From the NCBI GenBank assembly GCA_945919795.1, contig CAMEJJ010000026.1, positions 1 to 37,694 of the forward strand: a stretch of DNA of 37,694 bases, read 5' to 3'. A model generated the notes under the pieces. The model ran no database searches. It was not told the origin of the DNA and saw only the letters and a list, made by a program, of their open reading frames with translations. Position numbers and translations under genes: made by a program. Source of the DNA: an uncultured Lachnospiraceae bacterium (lineage in GTDB: Bacteria > Bacillota > Clostridia > Lachnospirales > Lachnospiraceae). This document shows positions 23,000-31,661 of the stretch, piece after piece (the stretch's first letter is position 1; each line of letters opens with the position of its first letter).

Positions 23000-25141
23000 A
23001 TGGAAGAAACAACCAATCGTCAGGAAGAGACGGAACAAAACGAAAGGACCGTTTCCAAAGAAAAAATGAAAGAGAAAAAAGTGACAGAAACAACGGAAAT
23101 AAATAGTGAAAAGAAAAGTAAGATAAAAAAACGAACCAAAGTCATGCTTGTTCTGTCTGTTGTCAGTCTGATTTTGACCATAGTTTTGGGTGTTGCGATA
23201 TCATTTATGACTGAAAGCGGTGTGATTGGCAGCTACGGACGGGAAGTGATGTTAGAAAAACAGAATGAACTGTTGATGGACCGGTATTCGATCTGGGCAC
23301 TTTCAGATGCGGACCGCAATTATAACATGGATTCCATTAAAAAAACAAATCTGCATTTAGGTGTTATCGCTAGTAAGGAGCCGGATATTGAAATGGCTGA
23401 TATGGCAGATTTGGATAACTATACGGTTCAAAACTTTGATGATAAGTTTGATATTAATCAGGCTCATATATTCCAGACATATATTGACAGGGGAACCAGC
23501 TTTGGCTATGACATGAGTAATATCTGGGGCTATGCGCGTATTTGGCATGACTGGGAAGAAACAGTTACCTATGAAGAAATACCGCTTCAGGCATTTTATT
23601 ATGACTGGATGACCAATAAATTGTATATAGAAGCGGATGGTTGTCTGTATCCTTATGATGGAACATATATGGTGTCCGATGAGGATGAATCAACTTATGA
23701 TTCAACACAGGGACTGATGCCATATATGAACCGTAAAACGCATGATGAATGGAATGAGCCTTATTTGCTGGTCGAGTTGCCGGATTATATGTATCAGATC
23801 CAGTTGGGAGAAATTCAGATTATTGATGATTTTCAATTGAATGAACAGGCGGTTTCCAAAGATAGTATTACTAATATTGATGCGGGCTGCATATCGGTAA
23901 GAAAGAGTGAGCAGATTGACAACGAAAAAACTTATTACTATGTGGTTACTTATCTGAACGATCCGCTGCTTCCAAATGGGGAATCATTGTGGAATAACAA
24001 AGACCTGTTTTTACAAATGGATGCTGTCTATAATTTCCTGTATGACTGGAAATATGTATTGATTGCGTTATTTGCAATTTCAGTGACCGTACTGTGCATA
24101 TGTGCATGTTATTGGTGTGTTCGTGCATTTATTTTTGTATGGCATATGTTCGGACGTATTCTTCTTATGTGGAAACTGGCACTGATTTTGATTGTCGGAT
24201 TCTGGATGCTGATGGTTTTGGTGCTTTCCGGAGACGGAGGCGCGGCATTACTAATGCTGTTTTATACGTTTGTTTTCTGCCCGTTCATTCTTTATATCGG
24301 TTGGGAATACCGGAAACAGGCAAAGGTATGCTCTGAGTTAGCAAAGGGTAATGTTGATGCAAAAGTAGATACAAAGCATATGATCTGGGATTTGAAAACA
24401 CAGGGTGAGAATATCAATGCAATTGCTGACAGTATAAATCTCGCAGTGGAAGAACGAATGAAGTCCGAGCGTATGAAAGCGGAGTTGATTACCAATGTTT
24501 CTCATGATATCAAAACGCCTCTGACCTCTATTATCAATTATGTTGATTTATTAAGTAAGGAAGAAATAGAAAGCGAAAAAGCAAAGGAATATATCGAGGT
24601 GTTGAGCCGTCAGTCCGATAAACTGAAAAGACTGATTGTGGATTTAATTGAAGCGTCCAAGGCCTCGACCGGCAATCTGGAAATCCACGCAGAAGAAATA
24701 GATGTACGCATGGCACTGTTGCAGGTGACCGGAGAGTATGAAGAAAAACTTCAGCAGGTAGGCGTGGAACTTTTGCTTAATATACCGGAAGAGGGAATCA
24801 TGATTCAGGCAGACGGAAGATATCTGTTCCGGATTTTTGATAATCTGATGACAAACATTAAAAAGTATTCCCTGAATCATACCAGGGCTTACATTGATTT
24901 GAAAACCGAGGGACAGGGTGTCCTGATTATCTTTAAAAACATATCCAAGGATGTATTAAATGTCAGTGGGGAAGAGTTTACCGAACGTTTTTACCGCGGA
25001 GATACATCCCGCAATACGGAAGGAAACGGACTCGGACTGGCAATCGTAAAGAGCCTTGTTGAACTGATGAACGGAAGCATTTGCGTAATCGTGGATGGCG
25101 ATTTGTTTAAGGTGGAAATCAGGTTTCCAAAACTGAGTTGA
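23000..25141 (+). CDS. Sensor histidine kinase with multi-pass membrane domain
   Basis: 713 residues. A charged N-terminus of about 45 residues leads into membrane helix 1 (about 47-70). An extracytoplasmic sensor region of about 280 residues, rich in acidic and aromatic residues, follows, then three more membrane helices (about 352-440). A HAMP-like linker joins the HisKA domain with phospho-accepting H502 (SHDIKTPLTS). The ATPase domain has the N-box (N615/N619) and G-box GNGLGLAIVKS (from G675). AGGAG nine bases before ATG 23000 sets the start. It is the partner of the response regulator directly upstream. The signal is unknown; its position behind PspC suggests envelope monitoring (inference). 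Confidence 0.93.
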   Translation: MEETTNRQEETEQNERTVSKEKMKEKKVTETTEINSEKKSKIKKRTKVMLVLSVVSLILTIVLGVAISFMTESGVIGSYGREVMLEKQNELLMDRYSIWALSDADRNYNMDSIKKTNLHLGVIASKEPDIEMADMADLDNYTVQNFDDKFDINQAHIFQTYIDRGTSFGYDMSNIWGYARIWHDWEETVTYEEIPLQAFYYDWMTNKLYIEADGCLYPYDGTYMVSDEDESTYDSTQGLMPYMNRKTHDEWNEPYLLVELPDYMYQIQLGEIQIIDDFQLNEQAVSKDSITNIDAGCISVRKSEQIDNEKTYYYVVTYLNDPLLPNGESLWNNKDLFLQMDAVYNFLYDWKYVLIALFAISVTVLCICACYWCVRAFIFVWHMFGRILLMWKLALILIVGFWMLMVLVLSGDGGAALLMLFYTFVFCPFILYIGWEYRKQAKVCSELAKGNVDAKVDTKHMIWDLKTQGENINAIADSINLAVEERMKSERMKAELITNVSHDIKTPLTSIINYVDLLSKEEIESEKAKEYIEVLSRQSDKLKRLIVDLIEASKASTGNLEIHAEEIDVRMALLQVTGEYEEKLQQVGVELLLNIPEEGIMIQADGRYLFRIFDNLMTNIKKYSLNHTRAYIDLKTEGQGVLIIFKNISKDVLNVSGEEFTERFYRGDTSRNTEGNGLGLAIVKSLVELMNGSICVIVDGDLFKVEIRFPKLS

Positions 25142-25204
25142 TTTTCATAAAAAGATTGATTTGAAAATTTCATAATAAAAATGTTCGTAACACGGTAGTT
25201 TGCA

Positions 25205-25213
25205 TGCTATACT
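25205..25213 (+). promoter_or_regulatory. Possible extended -10 promoter for the HD gene
   Basis: TGC directly precedes TATACT (25208-25213), 56 bases upstream of the ATG. No convincing -35 box is seen. Confidence 0.35.
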
Positions 25214-25268
25214 GAAACTGTATCAATAATCGAAAAAGATATGCTAAGACAGCGGAGTGGAGATTACT

Positions 25269-25907
25269 ATGAATAAAAGAGTGGATTTATACGATGCAGA
25301 TGGATTGTATTCTTTCATAGAAGGTGTTGCGACAGAACATGACATGAAACAAACATTGCTTGCACTGCCTCTTATGAAAGAACTTCATAAGGGGCAGTTT
25401 CGTTCCGGAAAAGATAAAAAGCCATATATTGTTCATCCTATGATGGTTGCAAAACATGCCTGTGCATTGAATATATTGGATGATGAATTGATTGCGGCTA
25501 TCTTATTGCATGATGTGATTGAGGATTGCCAGATTAAGATAGAAGAATTGCCTGTAAATGACAACGTAAAAGAGATGGTTATGCGAGTTAGCTTTTTAAA
25601 ACAACCGGGATTGACAAACGAAGAGACAAAGGCGCACTATTTTGAAAAGATAACGGAACACAAAAAGGCTGCCCTGTTGAAGGTACTTGACCGGTGCAAT
25701 AATGTCAGTACCATGGGAGAAACCTTTGAAAAAAAACGGCTGCGCAATTATATTGAGGAAACGGAAACCTATATTTTCCCTTTAATTGATATGCTTTTGC
25801 GCGAATGCCCGGAATACCGGGATGCGGCATTCCTTGTTCGATATCAGATTGTCAGCATGTTAGAGACCATCAAACGGTTTTTACCGGATATGGAAAGCAT
25901 ATGCTAA
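25269..25907 (+). CDS. HD-domain phosphohydrolase, SpoT/Mesh1-like
   Basis: 212 residues. An HD domain covers about residues 35-150: the first metal His is in YIVHPMMVAKH, the HD doublet in ILLHDVIED, and the closing Asp probably in LKVLDRCNN. The pattern matches the (p)ppGpp hydrolase domain of Rel/SpoT proteins without a synthetase, TGS or ACT domain, so a small alarmone or nucleotide hydrolase is likely; other nucleotide substrates are possible. The C-terminal third is helical. ATG 25269 is preferred since GGAG (25259-25262) lies six bases upstream; an in-frame GTG (25257) overlaps this site. It converges with the lipid kinase gene. Confidence 0.85.
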   Translation: MNKRVDLYDADGLYSFIEGVATEHDMKQTLLALPLMKELHKGQFRSGKDKKPYIVHPMMVAKHACALNILDDELIAAILLHDVIEDCQIKIEELPVNDNVKEMVMRVSFLKQPGLTNEETKAHYFEKITEHKKAALLKVLDRCNNVSTMGETFEKKRLRNYIEETETYIFPLIDMLLRECPEYRDAAFLVRYQIVSMLETIKRFLPDMESIC

Positions 25908-25955
25908 CTTTTTTAATCGGATGAAAGATAATGCATCTCTTTTGCGATATTGTAA

Positions 25956-26945
25956 TCATATGAAAGATAACATATTCTTTTTGCAATTTAGTTGAATTTG
26001 GTTTAATTCACCGGCATATTCCCCATCAACATGAACTGTCATGGCATCTTTTGTATGTATGGTAAGACTTTCTGTTTTGAAAAAATGAACACAACGCGAA
26101 TTGACATGTTTTCCGAAAAAAGCCATAGGTAACAAATAAAATGCCCGTAATGGATGCAGATTAGAAACTACCATGACATCAAACAGTCCGTCATTTCCAT
26201 CTGCCATGGGAGCCATTTTAATTCCACCGCCTTCATAGGGCTGAATCATCGTGACAATGAATAATACTTTTTCAAAATGGTGGCAACTCTGATCGGCGAG
26301 TGTAATGTCACAGGAGGTTTGTCTGGCTGATAAAATCTGCTTGACTGCGATTGCAACATATGAGAGTTTTCCCAAATGAAAACGGTTTAATATATCTTTT
26401 ATGACAGAGTTGTTTGTTTCTTTGCATACGGCTGCGTCCAGGCCGATACCGCAACTGACAGCAAACGCTCTTTTTTTCTTTGCCGGAGATGTTTCATCTG
26501 TTAACAGCCCCAAATCTTGGTTCAGAATCATATCCTTATCTGTGTCAATAACTTTATTTGTATTTGTATTTTTATTCTTGTTCATCCAGATTCTATATTG
26601 CTTTACAAATTCGACCGGATCAGGAGAAACTTCAAGTGCTCTGGCGAGATCGTTGCTGGAACCTGTCGGAAGATAGGCAATGGCAACATCTGTTCTTGGA
26701 TAAAGTGCGTTGACGGTTTCGTTGACCGTTCCGTCACCGCCGAGAACTGCGATTACAGGATTTTTTGTTTTATCACGGTCAATTCTTTCAAGAATTGTTT
26801 TGACACATTTGCCGGCACCGAATTTTTTCTCGGTAAAAAACACTTCATATACAATGTGATTTTTGTTAAATTCATTTTTCAGTAACTCAAAACGTTTTCT
26901 TCCAAGACCTGATTTTGAGGCTGGATTGACAATAATATATAGCAT
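25956..26945 (-). CDS. Diacylglycerol kinase-family lipid kinase (DgkB/YegS-like)
   Basis: Soluble lipid kinase of the DAGK catalytic family, expected to phosphorylate diacylglycerol or a related lipid at the inner membrane face. It has 329 residues. The N-terminal signature is NPASKSG (7-13), the nucleotide site GGDGTVNE (69-76), then LPTGSSNDLAR (92-102) and GIGLDAAV (166-173). The C-terminal lipid-binding beta domain ends with HVDGEYAGE. Residues about 121-158 are an Asn/Lys/Asp-rich low-complexity insert beginning NKNKNTNTNK that is not part of the family core. GAGAGG eight to ten bases before the ATG supports the start. It is alone on this strand and converges with the HD gene. Confidence 0.92.
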   Translation of the reverse strand: MLYIIVNPASKSGLGRKRFELLKNEFNKNHIVYEVFFTEKKFGAGKCVKTILERIDRDKTKNPVIAVLGGDGTVNETVNALYPRTDVAIAYLPTGSSNDLARALEVSPDPVEFVKQYRIWMNKNKNTNTNKVIDTDKDMILNQDLGLLTDETSPAKKKRAFAVSCGIGLDAAVCKETNNSVIKDILNRFHLGKLSYVAIAVKQILSARQTSCDITLADQSCHHFEKVLFIVTMIQPYEGGGIKMAPMADGNDGLFDVMVVSNLHPLRAFYLLPMAFFGKHVNSRCVHFFKTESLTIHTKDAMTVHVDGEYAGELNQIQLNCKKNMLSFI

Positions 26946-27298
26946 AAAGTTTTCCTCTCTGTCTTTTGTATAATTTATAAGTTTTGTATAAGAATTCTGT
27001 AAGTGGTGTGTTTATGACTATATTTATCATAACATTTTATGATATTGAGGTCAAAAGATCGCATTAACAACAGAATGATCAATAAAAGAATAAAAACAAA
27101 AGCGAGATGAACAAAAGAGATACAGTAAAAAGTCTTTAAGACATTAATAAATTGTCGGAATGTACATTAAGAACATTAAGAAATTCCCGCGAATGATAGA
27201 CCGCCGCCAAAATATATGATATAATTCATTTCAAATGCGAAAGAATGAAACATGTTTATGTTTTATCAGCGTACAGAAAAGGAGCAGGAGGATTATAA
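26946..27298. other. Intergenic region between lipid kinase and glyA
   Basis: 353 bases, AT-rich, between divergent genes. The only elements seen are the glyA extended -10 (27217-27225) and the AGGAGG site just before glyA. I found no ORF with a ribosome-binding site and no riboswitch consensus. Confidence 0.6.
27217..27225 (+). promoter_or_regulatory. Extended -10 promoter for glyA
   Basis: TGA immediately precedes TATAAT (27220-27225); no clear -35 box. The leader would be about 67 nt. Confidence 0.5.
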
Positions 27299-28537
27299 AT
27301 GTATTCATTAGACGAAGTAAGAAATGTAGATCCCGAAATTGCACAGGCAATTGTGGACGAGCAGGAAAGACAGAACAGCCATATTGAATTAATTGCTTCC
27401 GAAAACTGGGTAAGTAAAGCAGTTATGGCAGCAATGGGAAGCCCCCTTACCAATAAATATGCAGAGGGTTATCCGGGAAAAAGATATTACGGTGGATGCC
27501 AGTGTGTAGACGTTGTAGAAACTTTAGCAATTGAAAGAGCAAAAGAATTATTCGGTTGCGAATATGCCAATGTTCAGCCTCATTCAGGAGCACAGGCTAA
27601 CTTAGCTGTTCAGTTTGCAATCTGCCAGCCCGGCGACACAATTATGGGTATGAATTTGGATCATGGCGGACATCTGACACATGGTTCACCGGCCAATATT
27701 TCTGGCTCTTATTTCAATATTGTTCCTTATGGCGTCAATGATGAAGGCTTTATTGATTATGATAAATTGAGAGAAATTGCATTGGAGTGCAAACCGAAAA
27801 TGATCATTGCGGGCGCTTCTGCTTATGCACGTACTATTGATTTTAAGAAATTCCGTGAAATTGCCGATGAAGTTGGTGCAGTATTGATGGTAGATATGGC
27901 ACATATTGCCGGTCTGGTGGCAGCAGGACTTCATCCTTCGCCGATTCCTTATGCAGATGTTACAACCACAACAACACATAAGACATTGAGAGGACCCAGA
28001 GGTGGTTTGATTTTATCCAGTGAAGAAGTTGCGAAGAAATACAATTTCAACAAAGCAGTATTCCCCGGTATTCAGGGTGGACCTTTGATGCATGTGATTG
28101 CTGCAAAGGCAGTCTGCTTTAAAGAGGCATTAAGTGATGAATTCAAAGCTTATCAGAAAGGCATTGCTGATAATGCACAGGCTCTTTGCAAAGGTCTTAT
28201 GGAGCGTGGAATTAAAATTGTTTCCGGTGGAACAGACAATCATCTAATGCTCATGGATCTTACTCCTTTTGATTTGACCGGTAAAGCTGTAGAGAAATTA
28301 TTGGATGATGCCCATATCACAGCGAATAAAAATACAATTCCCAATGATCCCAAATCTCCGTTTGTAACAAGCGGTATCCGTCTTGGAACACCGGCTGTTA
28401 CTTCACGTGGTATGAATACCGAGGATATGGATCAGATCGCAGAAGCGATTGCACTTGTTGTAAAAGGCGGCGAGGAAAAAGTTCCGGAAGCCAGAGCAAT
28501 TGTACAGAAATTAACAGAGAAATATCCGTTAATTTAA
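27299..28537 (+). CDS. glyA: Serine hydroxymethyltransferase
   Basis: PLP enzyme converting serine and tetrahydrofolate to glycine and 5,10-methylene-THF; cytosolic, the main one-carbon entry. It has 412 residues, the normal length. Hallmarks are [37 protein letters not shown], and the PLP-binding lysine in [14 protein letters not shown], with the C-terminal [15 protein letters not shown]. The ATG has a strong AGGAGG upstream. It is followed by a terminator, so it is monocistronic. Confidence 0.98.
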   Translation: MYSLDEVRNVDPEIAQAIVDEQERQNSHIELIASENWVSKAVMAAMGSPLTNKYAEGYPGKRYYGGCQCVDVVETLAIERAKELFGCEYANVQPHSGAQANLAVQFAICQPGDTIMGMNLDHGGHLTHGSPANISGSYFNIVPYGVNDEGFIDYDKLREIALECKPKMIIAGASAYARTIDFKKFREIADEVGAVLMVDMAHIAGLVAAGLHPSPIPYADVTTTTTHKTLRGPRGGLILSSEEVAKKYNFNKAVFPGIQGGPLMHVIAAKAVCFKEALSDEFKAYQKGIADNAQALCKGLMERGIKIVSGGTDNHLMLMDLTPFDLTGKAVEKLLDDAHITANKNTIPNDPKSPFVTSGIRLGTPAVTSRGMNTEDMDQIAEAIALVVKGGEEKVPEARAIVQKLTEKYPLI

Positions 28538-28568
28538 TGTTTTATTAAGATGTAATTTCATTTTATTT

Positions 28569-28605
28569 AAGAGACTGCCAGATGCATTGACAGTCTCTTT
28601 TTTTT
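28569..28605 (+). terminator. Terminator after glyA
   Basis: AAGAGACTGCCA (28569-28580) pairs with TGACAGTCTCTT (28588-28599) with one mismatch, followed by a T-run of eight. Confidence 0.92.
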
Positions 28606-28720
28606 CATGGAAAATAAGACTGTTAAATGAAATGTTATTGGTTCAGAAGCAGTTGTGAAATAGCAAAATTTCTTAGCCACATAATTGTGAAGAGTACATT
28701 TTAATGGAGCATAACGAAAG

Positions 28721-29479
28721 ATGAGTAACCGTTTTACGGAAAGAAAAAAATTGCGAAAAAAAATTTCACATCAAAGAATCGCATTTACGGTTTTATTAAT
28801 AGGCTTTATTATTCTGGTTGTATTAGGTATCGTCGGATTAGTTAAACTCATTCAGAAACCTACAGTAGAAGAGACTATGGTAGCGTCGGATGATGATATG
28901 CAGATGTTGATGGATCTGAAGGAAATGATGAATCAAAAAGAGTTGACCATTATTTTAGATGCCGGACATGGAGGAAACGATGTTGGTACCGGAGATGAAA
29001 GCTATTGGGAAAAGGATCTCAATATGGATATCGTTCAAAAAATGAAGGATATGCTTTCATACTGCGGAGTAAACGTATTGTTAACCAGAGACGAAGATGA
29101 AACGTTGGCATTAGATGAAAGATCGGCTTTTGCCAATGAACATGAAGAAGCTGATTATTTTGTGAGTGTACATTGTAACTATTGTGAAGATGATGCATCT
29201 GTCAGCGGATTGGAATGCTATTACTGGGAAGGAAGCGAAGCGGGAAAAAACTATGCACAGTCAATCATTGATATGGTTGCTTTGGAAGATAGGATAGTTG
29301 TCCGGGGAATTAAAACCGATAATTTCCATGTGCTGCGGGAAACAAAGATGCCGGCGATTCTGATTGAAACAGGATATCTTTCCAATGCAGAAGAAAAGAA
29401 ACGTTTGTATGACGACACCTATCAAAAGACAGTAGCACTGTTTTTGGTAAAAGGCATCATCAACGGTGCGCTGGATTAG
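28721..29479 (+). CDS. Membrane-anchored N-acetylmuramoyl-L-alanine amidase
   Basis: Cleaves the lactyl-peptide bond of peptidoglycan; Amidase_3 family. It has 252 residues. A basic N-terminus and membrane anchor (about 20-43) place the enzyme outside the membrane. The zinc and catalytic set is complete: H83 in LDAGHGG, E97 in YWEKDLN, H151 in SVHCN and E216 in IETGYLSN. It has no SH3 or LysM wall-binding repeats, so the anchor alone localises it. GGAG lies about eleven bases before the ATG. The partial hairpin element begins just after its stop codon. Confidence 0.95.
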   Translation: MSNRFTERKKLRKKISHQRIAFTVLLIGFIILVVLGIVGLVKLIQKPTVEETMVASDDDMQMLMDLKEMMNQKELTIILDAGHGGNDVGTGDESYWEKDLNMDIVQKMKDMLSYCGVNVLLTRDEDETLALDERSAFANEHEEADYFVSVHCNYCEDDASVSGLECYYWEGSEAGKNYAQSIIDMVALEDRIVVRGIKTDNFHVLRETKMPAILIETGYLSNAEEKKRLYDDTYQKTVALFLVKGIINGALD

Positions 29480-29499
29480 GGACGTATTCCGAAAAGCAA

Positions 29500-29615
29500 T
29501 CAGCACTTCGCGACATGGATGTCGCGAACGGTGCATTCGGACAGGATGTCCGTTATGCATCATGTGCGTCCGTGTATAAAAATATATCCTCGGAATACTT
29601 AGATAAACTTATCAA
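29500..29615. repeat. Partial copy of the GGAU-loop hairpin element
   Basis: Hairpin 1 is TTCGCGAC/GTCGCGAA with loop ATGGAT (29507-29528). Hairpin 2 is CGGAC/GTCCG with loop AGGAT (29538-29552), extended by GCAT/ATGC. A tail resembling the 3' arm of the element at 11040-11264 follows (GTGCGTCCG, then TTAGATaAACTTAT at about 29600). The matching 5' arm is absent, so no large palindrome forms here. Confidence 0.7.
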
Positions 29616-29732
29616 CATTAGTCCTGCACGAAAACAAACGATATTTCTCCTGCATCTCACGGCAAAGAAACAGCAAATGCCATATCTAAACAAAATTCCC
29701 CAATTGTTCTTATAAAAAATCAACAGAAATGC

Positions 29733-29761
29733 TTGCCTGTATTTGTTTATTGTGCTAGAAT
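29733..29761 (+). promoter_or_regulatory. Promoter of the ACT-hom operon
   Basis: TTGCCT (29733-29738) and TAGAAT (29756-29761) are 17 bp apart, with TGC directly before the -10 box (extended -10). Confidence 0.65.
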
Positions 29762-29854
29762 ATCTTTCGGTGACGAACAAGTGTCCACGAGAGAAAGACA
29801 AACGCAAAAATGTCCGTATGTGGAAGATTGGACGTTTATAGGAGGCGTTTATTT

Positions 29855-30298
29855 ATGGCTGAATTACCAAAATATTTTGTGGTCAGATCAAAAGCATTGC
29901 CTGAGGTATTGTTAAAAGTTGTGGAAGCAAAACGAATGCTGGAAATGGGCAAGGCAGAATCGGTACAGGATGCGACGGAGGCGGTTGGGATTAGCCGCAG
30001 TTCTTTTTATAAATATAAAGAAGATATTTTTCCGTTTCATGAAAGTTCCGAAGGAACGACGTTTACCCTTACGGTTCAGATGGATGATGAACCGGGACTG
30101 TTATCGGATCTTTTGAAAGTGGTTGCCGGGTACGGCGCCAATATTTTGACAATTCATCAGAGTATTCCGATTAATGGTGTGGCATCGGTAACCATCAGTA
30201 TTACCATGCTGCAAAATAAGGACAGATTATCTGAGGTCGTCGAAGAGATGGAATCACAAAAAGGTGTACACTACGTTAAAATGATAGCTAAGGAGTAG
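29855..30298 (+). CDS. UPF0735 family ACT domain protein (PheB-like)
   Basis: 147 residues. The N-terminal helical half (RSKALPEVLLKVVEAKRML) includes a helix-turn-helix-like stretch (VQDATEAVGISRSSFYKYK), and the C-terminal half is an ACT domain (about 70-145, FTLTVQMDDEPGLLSDLLKV). The UPF0735/PheB family is known from Firmicutes next to hom or pheA, and an amino-acid-sensing regulatory role is assumed. AGGAGG nine bases before ATG 29855 fixes the start; an earlier in-frame ATG at 29810 lacks a site. The hom gene begins four bases after the stop codon, so the two are co-translated or tightly coupled. Confidence 0.92.
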   Translation: MAELPKYFVVRSKALPEVLLKVVEAKRMLEMGKAESVQDATEAVGISRSSFYKYKEDIFPFHESSEGTTFTLTVQMDDEPGLLSDLLKVVAGYGANILTIHQSIPINGVASVTISITMLQNKDRLSEVVEEMESQKGVHYVKMIAKE

Positions 30299-30302
30299 AG
30301 AA

Positions 30303-31505
30303 ATGGCAAAAGTAGCAGTGTTAGGATATGGTACTGTAGGAAGTGGTATTGTAGAAGTAATCAAAACAAATCAGGAACTCATCAATCAAAGAGTGGGTGA
30401 TGAGGTTGATGTAAAATATATTTTGGATTTAAGAGAATTTCCCGGAGATCCTTACGAAGATATGATTGTGCATGATGTCAATGTTATCATGGACGATCCG
30501 GAAGTTACAATTGTGTGTGAAGCAATGGGAGGAATTGGAGCTGCATATCAGTTTACAAAGACAGCTTTATCCAAAGGAAAGAGTGTTTGTACTTCCAACA
30601 AAGCACTTGTTGCAGAGTATGGACCGGAATTATTGGCACTTGCAAAAGAAAATCATTGCAGCTATTTATTTGAGGCAAGCTGTGGTGGTGGAATTCCGAT
30701 TATCAGACCTTTACAGACCTGTCTTTTACAGGAACAGGTTGTTGCATTAAAAGGTATTATCAATGGAACGACCAATTACATTTTGACAAAAATGGAACTG
30801 GAAGGCGCTGATTTTGAAACAGTATTAAAGGATGCGCAGGCTTTAGGATATGCAGAAGCAAATCCCGAAGCGGATATTGAGGGATATGATGTGCAGCGTA
30901 AGATTGCAATCCTTTCTTCGTTAGCTTTTGGTAACACAGTATTTTATAAAGATGTTCCGACTGAGGGTATTACCAAGATTACCATTGATGATTTTAAATA
31001 TATGAAGCAGTTAAAAGCGACTATCAAATTGCTTGGAATGAGCAGATATGAAGATGGCAAATATTTTGCCATGGTAGCACCTTTTGTATTGACAAAAGAG
31101 AGCCCTCTTTATAATGTCAGTGATGTCATGAATGCTATTTTAGTAACCGGAAATACGCTTGGTGACAGTATGTTTTATGGTGCCGGTGCCGGAAAGCTGC
31201 CGACCGCAAGCGCTGTTGTTTCCGATGTGATTGAGTGTGCAATGAATCTCGGAAAGACAATCAAAGGAACCTGGAAACCGGAAAAACTGGAATTGTCTGA
31301 TCTTTCAGATGCCAAAAGACGTTTCTTTGTACGAATTGCAAATGCAGGTGAAGAAGCTGTTAAGGTTGCATTCGGTCATGTACAGATGCTGGAACCTGTT
31401 TGCGATGGTGAAGTTGCATTTGTTACAGATGTTATGACAGAATGCTCTTATAAGGATATTGCGTCAGCATTTGATGTTGTTAATATGATTCGAATGGATT
31501 CATAG
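30303..31505 (+). CDS. hom: Homoserine dehydrogenase
   Basis: Reduces aspartate semialdehyde to homoserine on the way to threonine and methionine; cytosolic. It has 400 residues. The NAD(P) fold starts with VAVLGYGTVGSG (G8, G10, G13). The catalytic-domain signature GYAEANPEADIEGYDVQRK and CTSNKALVAEYG are present. The family's usual form has about 430 residues with a C-terminal ACT domain. Here only about 65 residues follow the catalytic domain (FFVRIANAGEEAVKVAFGHV onward) and they do not read as a normal ACT domain. The separate ACT protein encoded immediately upstream may supply feedback sensing (inference). AAGGAG overlapping the upstream stop is its ribosome-binding site. Confidence 0.96.
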   Translation: MAKVAVLGYGTVGSGIVEVIKTNQELINQRVGDEVDVKYILDLREFPGDPYEDMIVHDVNVIMDDPEVTIVCEAMGGIGAAYQFTKTALSKGKSVCTSNKALVAEYGPELLALAKENHCSYLFEASCGGGIPIIRPLQTCLLQEQVVALKGIINGTTNYILTKMELEGADFETVLKDAQALGYAEANPEADIEGYDVQRKIAILSSLAFGNTVFYKDVPTEGITKITIDDFKYMKQLKATIKLLGMSRYEDGKYFAMVAPFVLTKESPLYNVSDVMNAILVTGNTLGDSMFYGAGAGKLPTASAVVSDVIECAMNLGKTIKGTWKPEKLELSDLSDAKRRFFVRIANAGEEAVKVAFGHVQMLEPVCDGEVAFVTDVMTECSYKDIASAFDVVNMIRMDS

Positions 31506-31593
31506 TTTTTGGAGAAAATATTGTGAAATAAGTTTTAAAAACAATATTCATAGAGGCGTTTTTGGTGTTAACAGTCTTTGTGAATTTGAAAGA

Positions 31594-31602
31594 TGCTATA
31601 TT
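31594..31602 (+). promoter_or_regulatory. Possible extended -10 promoter for aspartate kinase
   Basis: TGC precedes TATATT (31597-31602), 60 bases before the ATG; the -35 region is weak. A hairpin AATATTGT/ACAATATT (31517-31548) lies between hom and this site. Confidence 0.35.
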
Positions 31603-31661
31603 TATTTTTATGGCATTTCGTAAACACCTAATTCTGTATACAGTTATGAGGAGATTGGAAG

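Noticed and set aside
26946-27298. Riboswitch in the glyA leader
   Set aside because: Searched by eye for glycine, THF and SAM consensus; none found, and the leader from the extended -10 is only about 67 nt.
27686-27981. 97-codon minus-strand frame inside glyA
   Set aside because: Shadow of glyA; Cys-rich composition comes from antisense codon bias.
31506-31661. Lysine riboswitch upstream of aspartate kinase
   Set aside because: The gap is only 156 bases, shorter than a lysine riboswitch plus expression platform, and no L-box motif is visible.
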